The translations under genes were made by a program, and so were the position numbers. Source: JABDLO01 sp041749255 (GTDB lineage Bacteria; Bacteroidota; Bacteroidia; Chitinophagales; Saprospiraceae). Taken from it: DNA of 64,000 nt. Positions 63,853-64,000 of the stretch are shown in pieces. The notes under the pieces are model-generated. The model had not been told where the DNA came from and ran no database searches. It worked only from the letters and a program-made list of their open reading frames with translations. The stretch covers positions 1 to 64,000 of the forward strand of contig JBGTBR010000044.1 of the NCBI GenBank assembly GCA_041749255.1. Direction: 5' to 3'. Within the stretch, counting starts at the first letter, position 1. Each line of letters begins with the position of its first letter.

Positions 63853-64000
63853 AATGGTAGTAATTATTTGTTTTGATCCTTTTAAAAATTGCAATTAGAT
63901 TGGATTTGGTCATGGTAATTCAACAAATGGATAGATAATTTGATTATATGTTCATGCTATCATCTAAATTAATAATTGGTTTCCATGTTAAATTCTTAAA

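Overview
The window reads as a chromosome segment from an AT-rich, gliding or surface-type Bacteroidota, probably near the Saprospiria (lineage is inferred, not proven). Support comes from a PorX-type response regulator with a PglZ domain, a secreted protein with a gliding-motility C-terminal (type IX secretion cargo) domain, DUF4271 next to uroporphyrinogen-III synthase, DUF4286, a GldI-like FKBP lipoprotein, two tricorn/prolyl-oligopeptidase type secreted peptidases, and TAnnTTTG-type promoter elements.

The window has two different halves. About 1-21,750 is an accessory block. Every convincing intact gene in it lies on the minus strand: PhyH dioxygenase, an ABC transporter pair, DUF6265/VOC/AraC genes, a serine beta-lactamase-like hydrolase, a NERD nuclease-like protein, a PIN toxin-antitoxin pair, a lipoprotein and beta-barrel protein, a Fic protein, a YoeB/YefM pair, a 1,608-residue exonuclease-RecQ-UvrD fusion, and several small proteins. 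Groups of one to a few genes are separated by copies of a modular repeat (ten copies seen, 75-330 bases, all in the same orientation) that I do not find after 21.8 kb. Decayed gene pieces (a frameshifted TPR protein and the tail of an alpha/beta hydrolase) lie among them. The layout is like a cassette array; no integrase is in the window and strict attC sites could not be shown.

About 21.8-64 kb is mostly core or lineage-typical. It opens with a tricorn-like protease, a MacB-type permease and unknown proteins, then a small membrane/regulator operon, two adjacent metal-dependent hydrolases, an S9 peptidase, a Fur-family regulator and a bifunctional SpoT/RelA. tRNA-Leu(UAG) precedes the cluster tig-clpP-clpX-truA, followed by convergent glyA and an HD phosphohydrolase, then porX, a lipoprotein, tatC, a Ca2+/cation exchanger, a YbaB/EbfC protein, a type IX cargo protein, an FKBP lipoprotein, a SerA-like dehydrogenase, an alpha/beta hydrolase, an RprXY-like two-component pair, small lipoprotein/membrane genes, and DUF4271-hemD-DUF4286.

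Intergenic spaces of the second half carry a different kind of repeat: islands of short degenerate words (runs like GACCTTCGACTTTCAGACC, AAGGAATTAAGGGATT, CCTTAACCTCAACC). Two long copies flank one unknown gene (28,352-29,128) as direct repeats. The two repeat systems and the fusion helicase are the parts most worth a second look.
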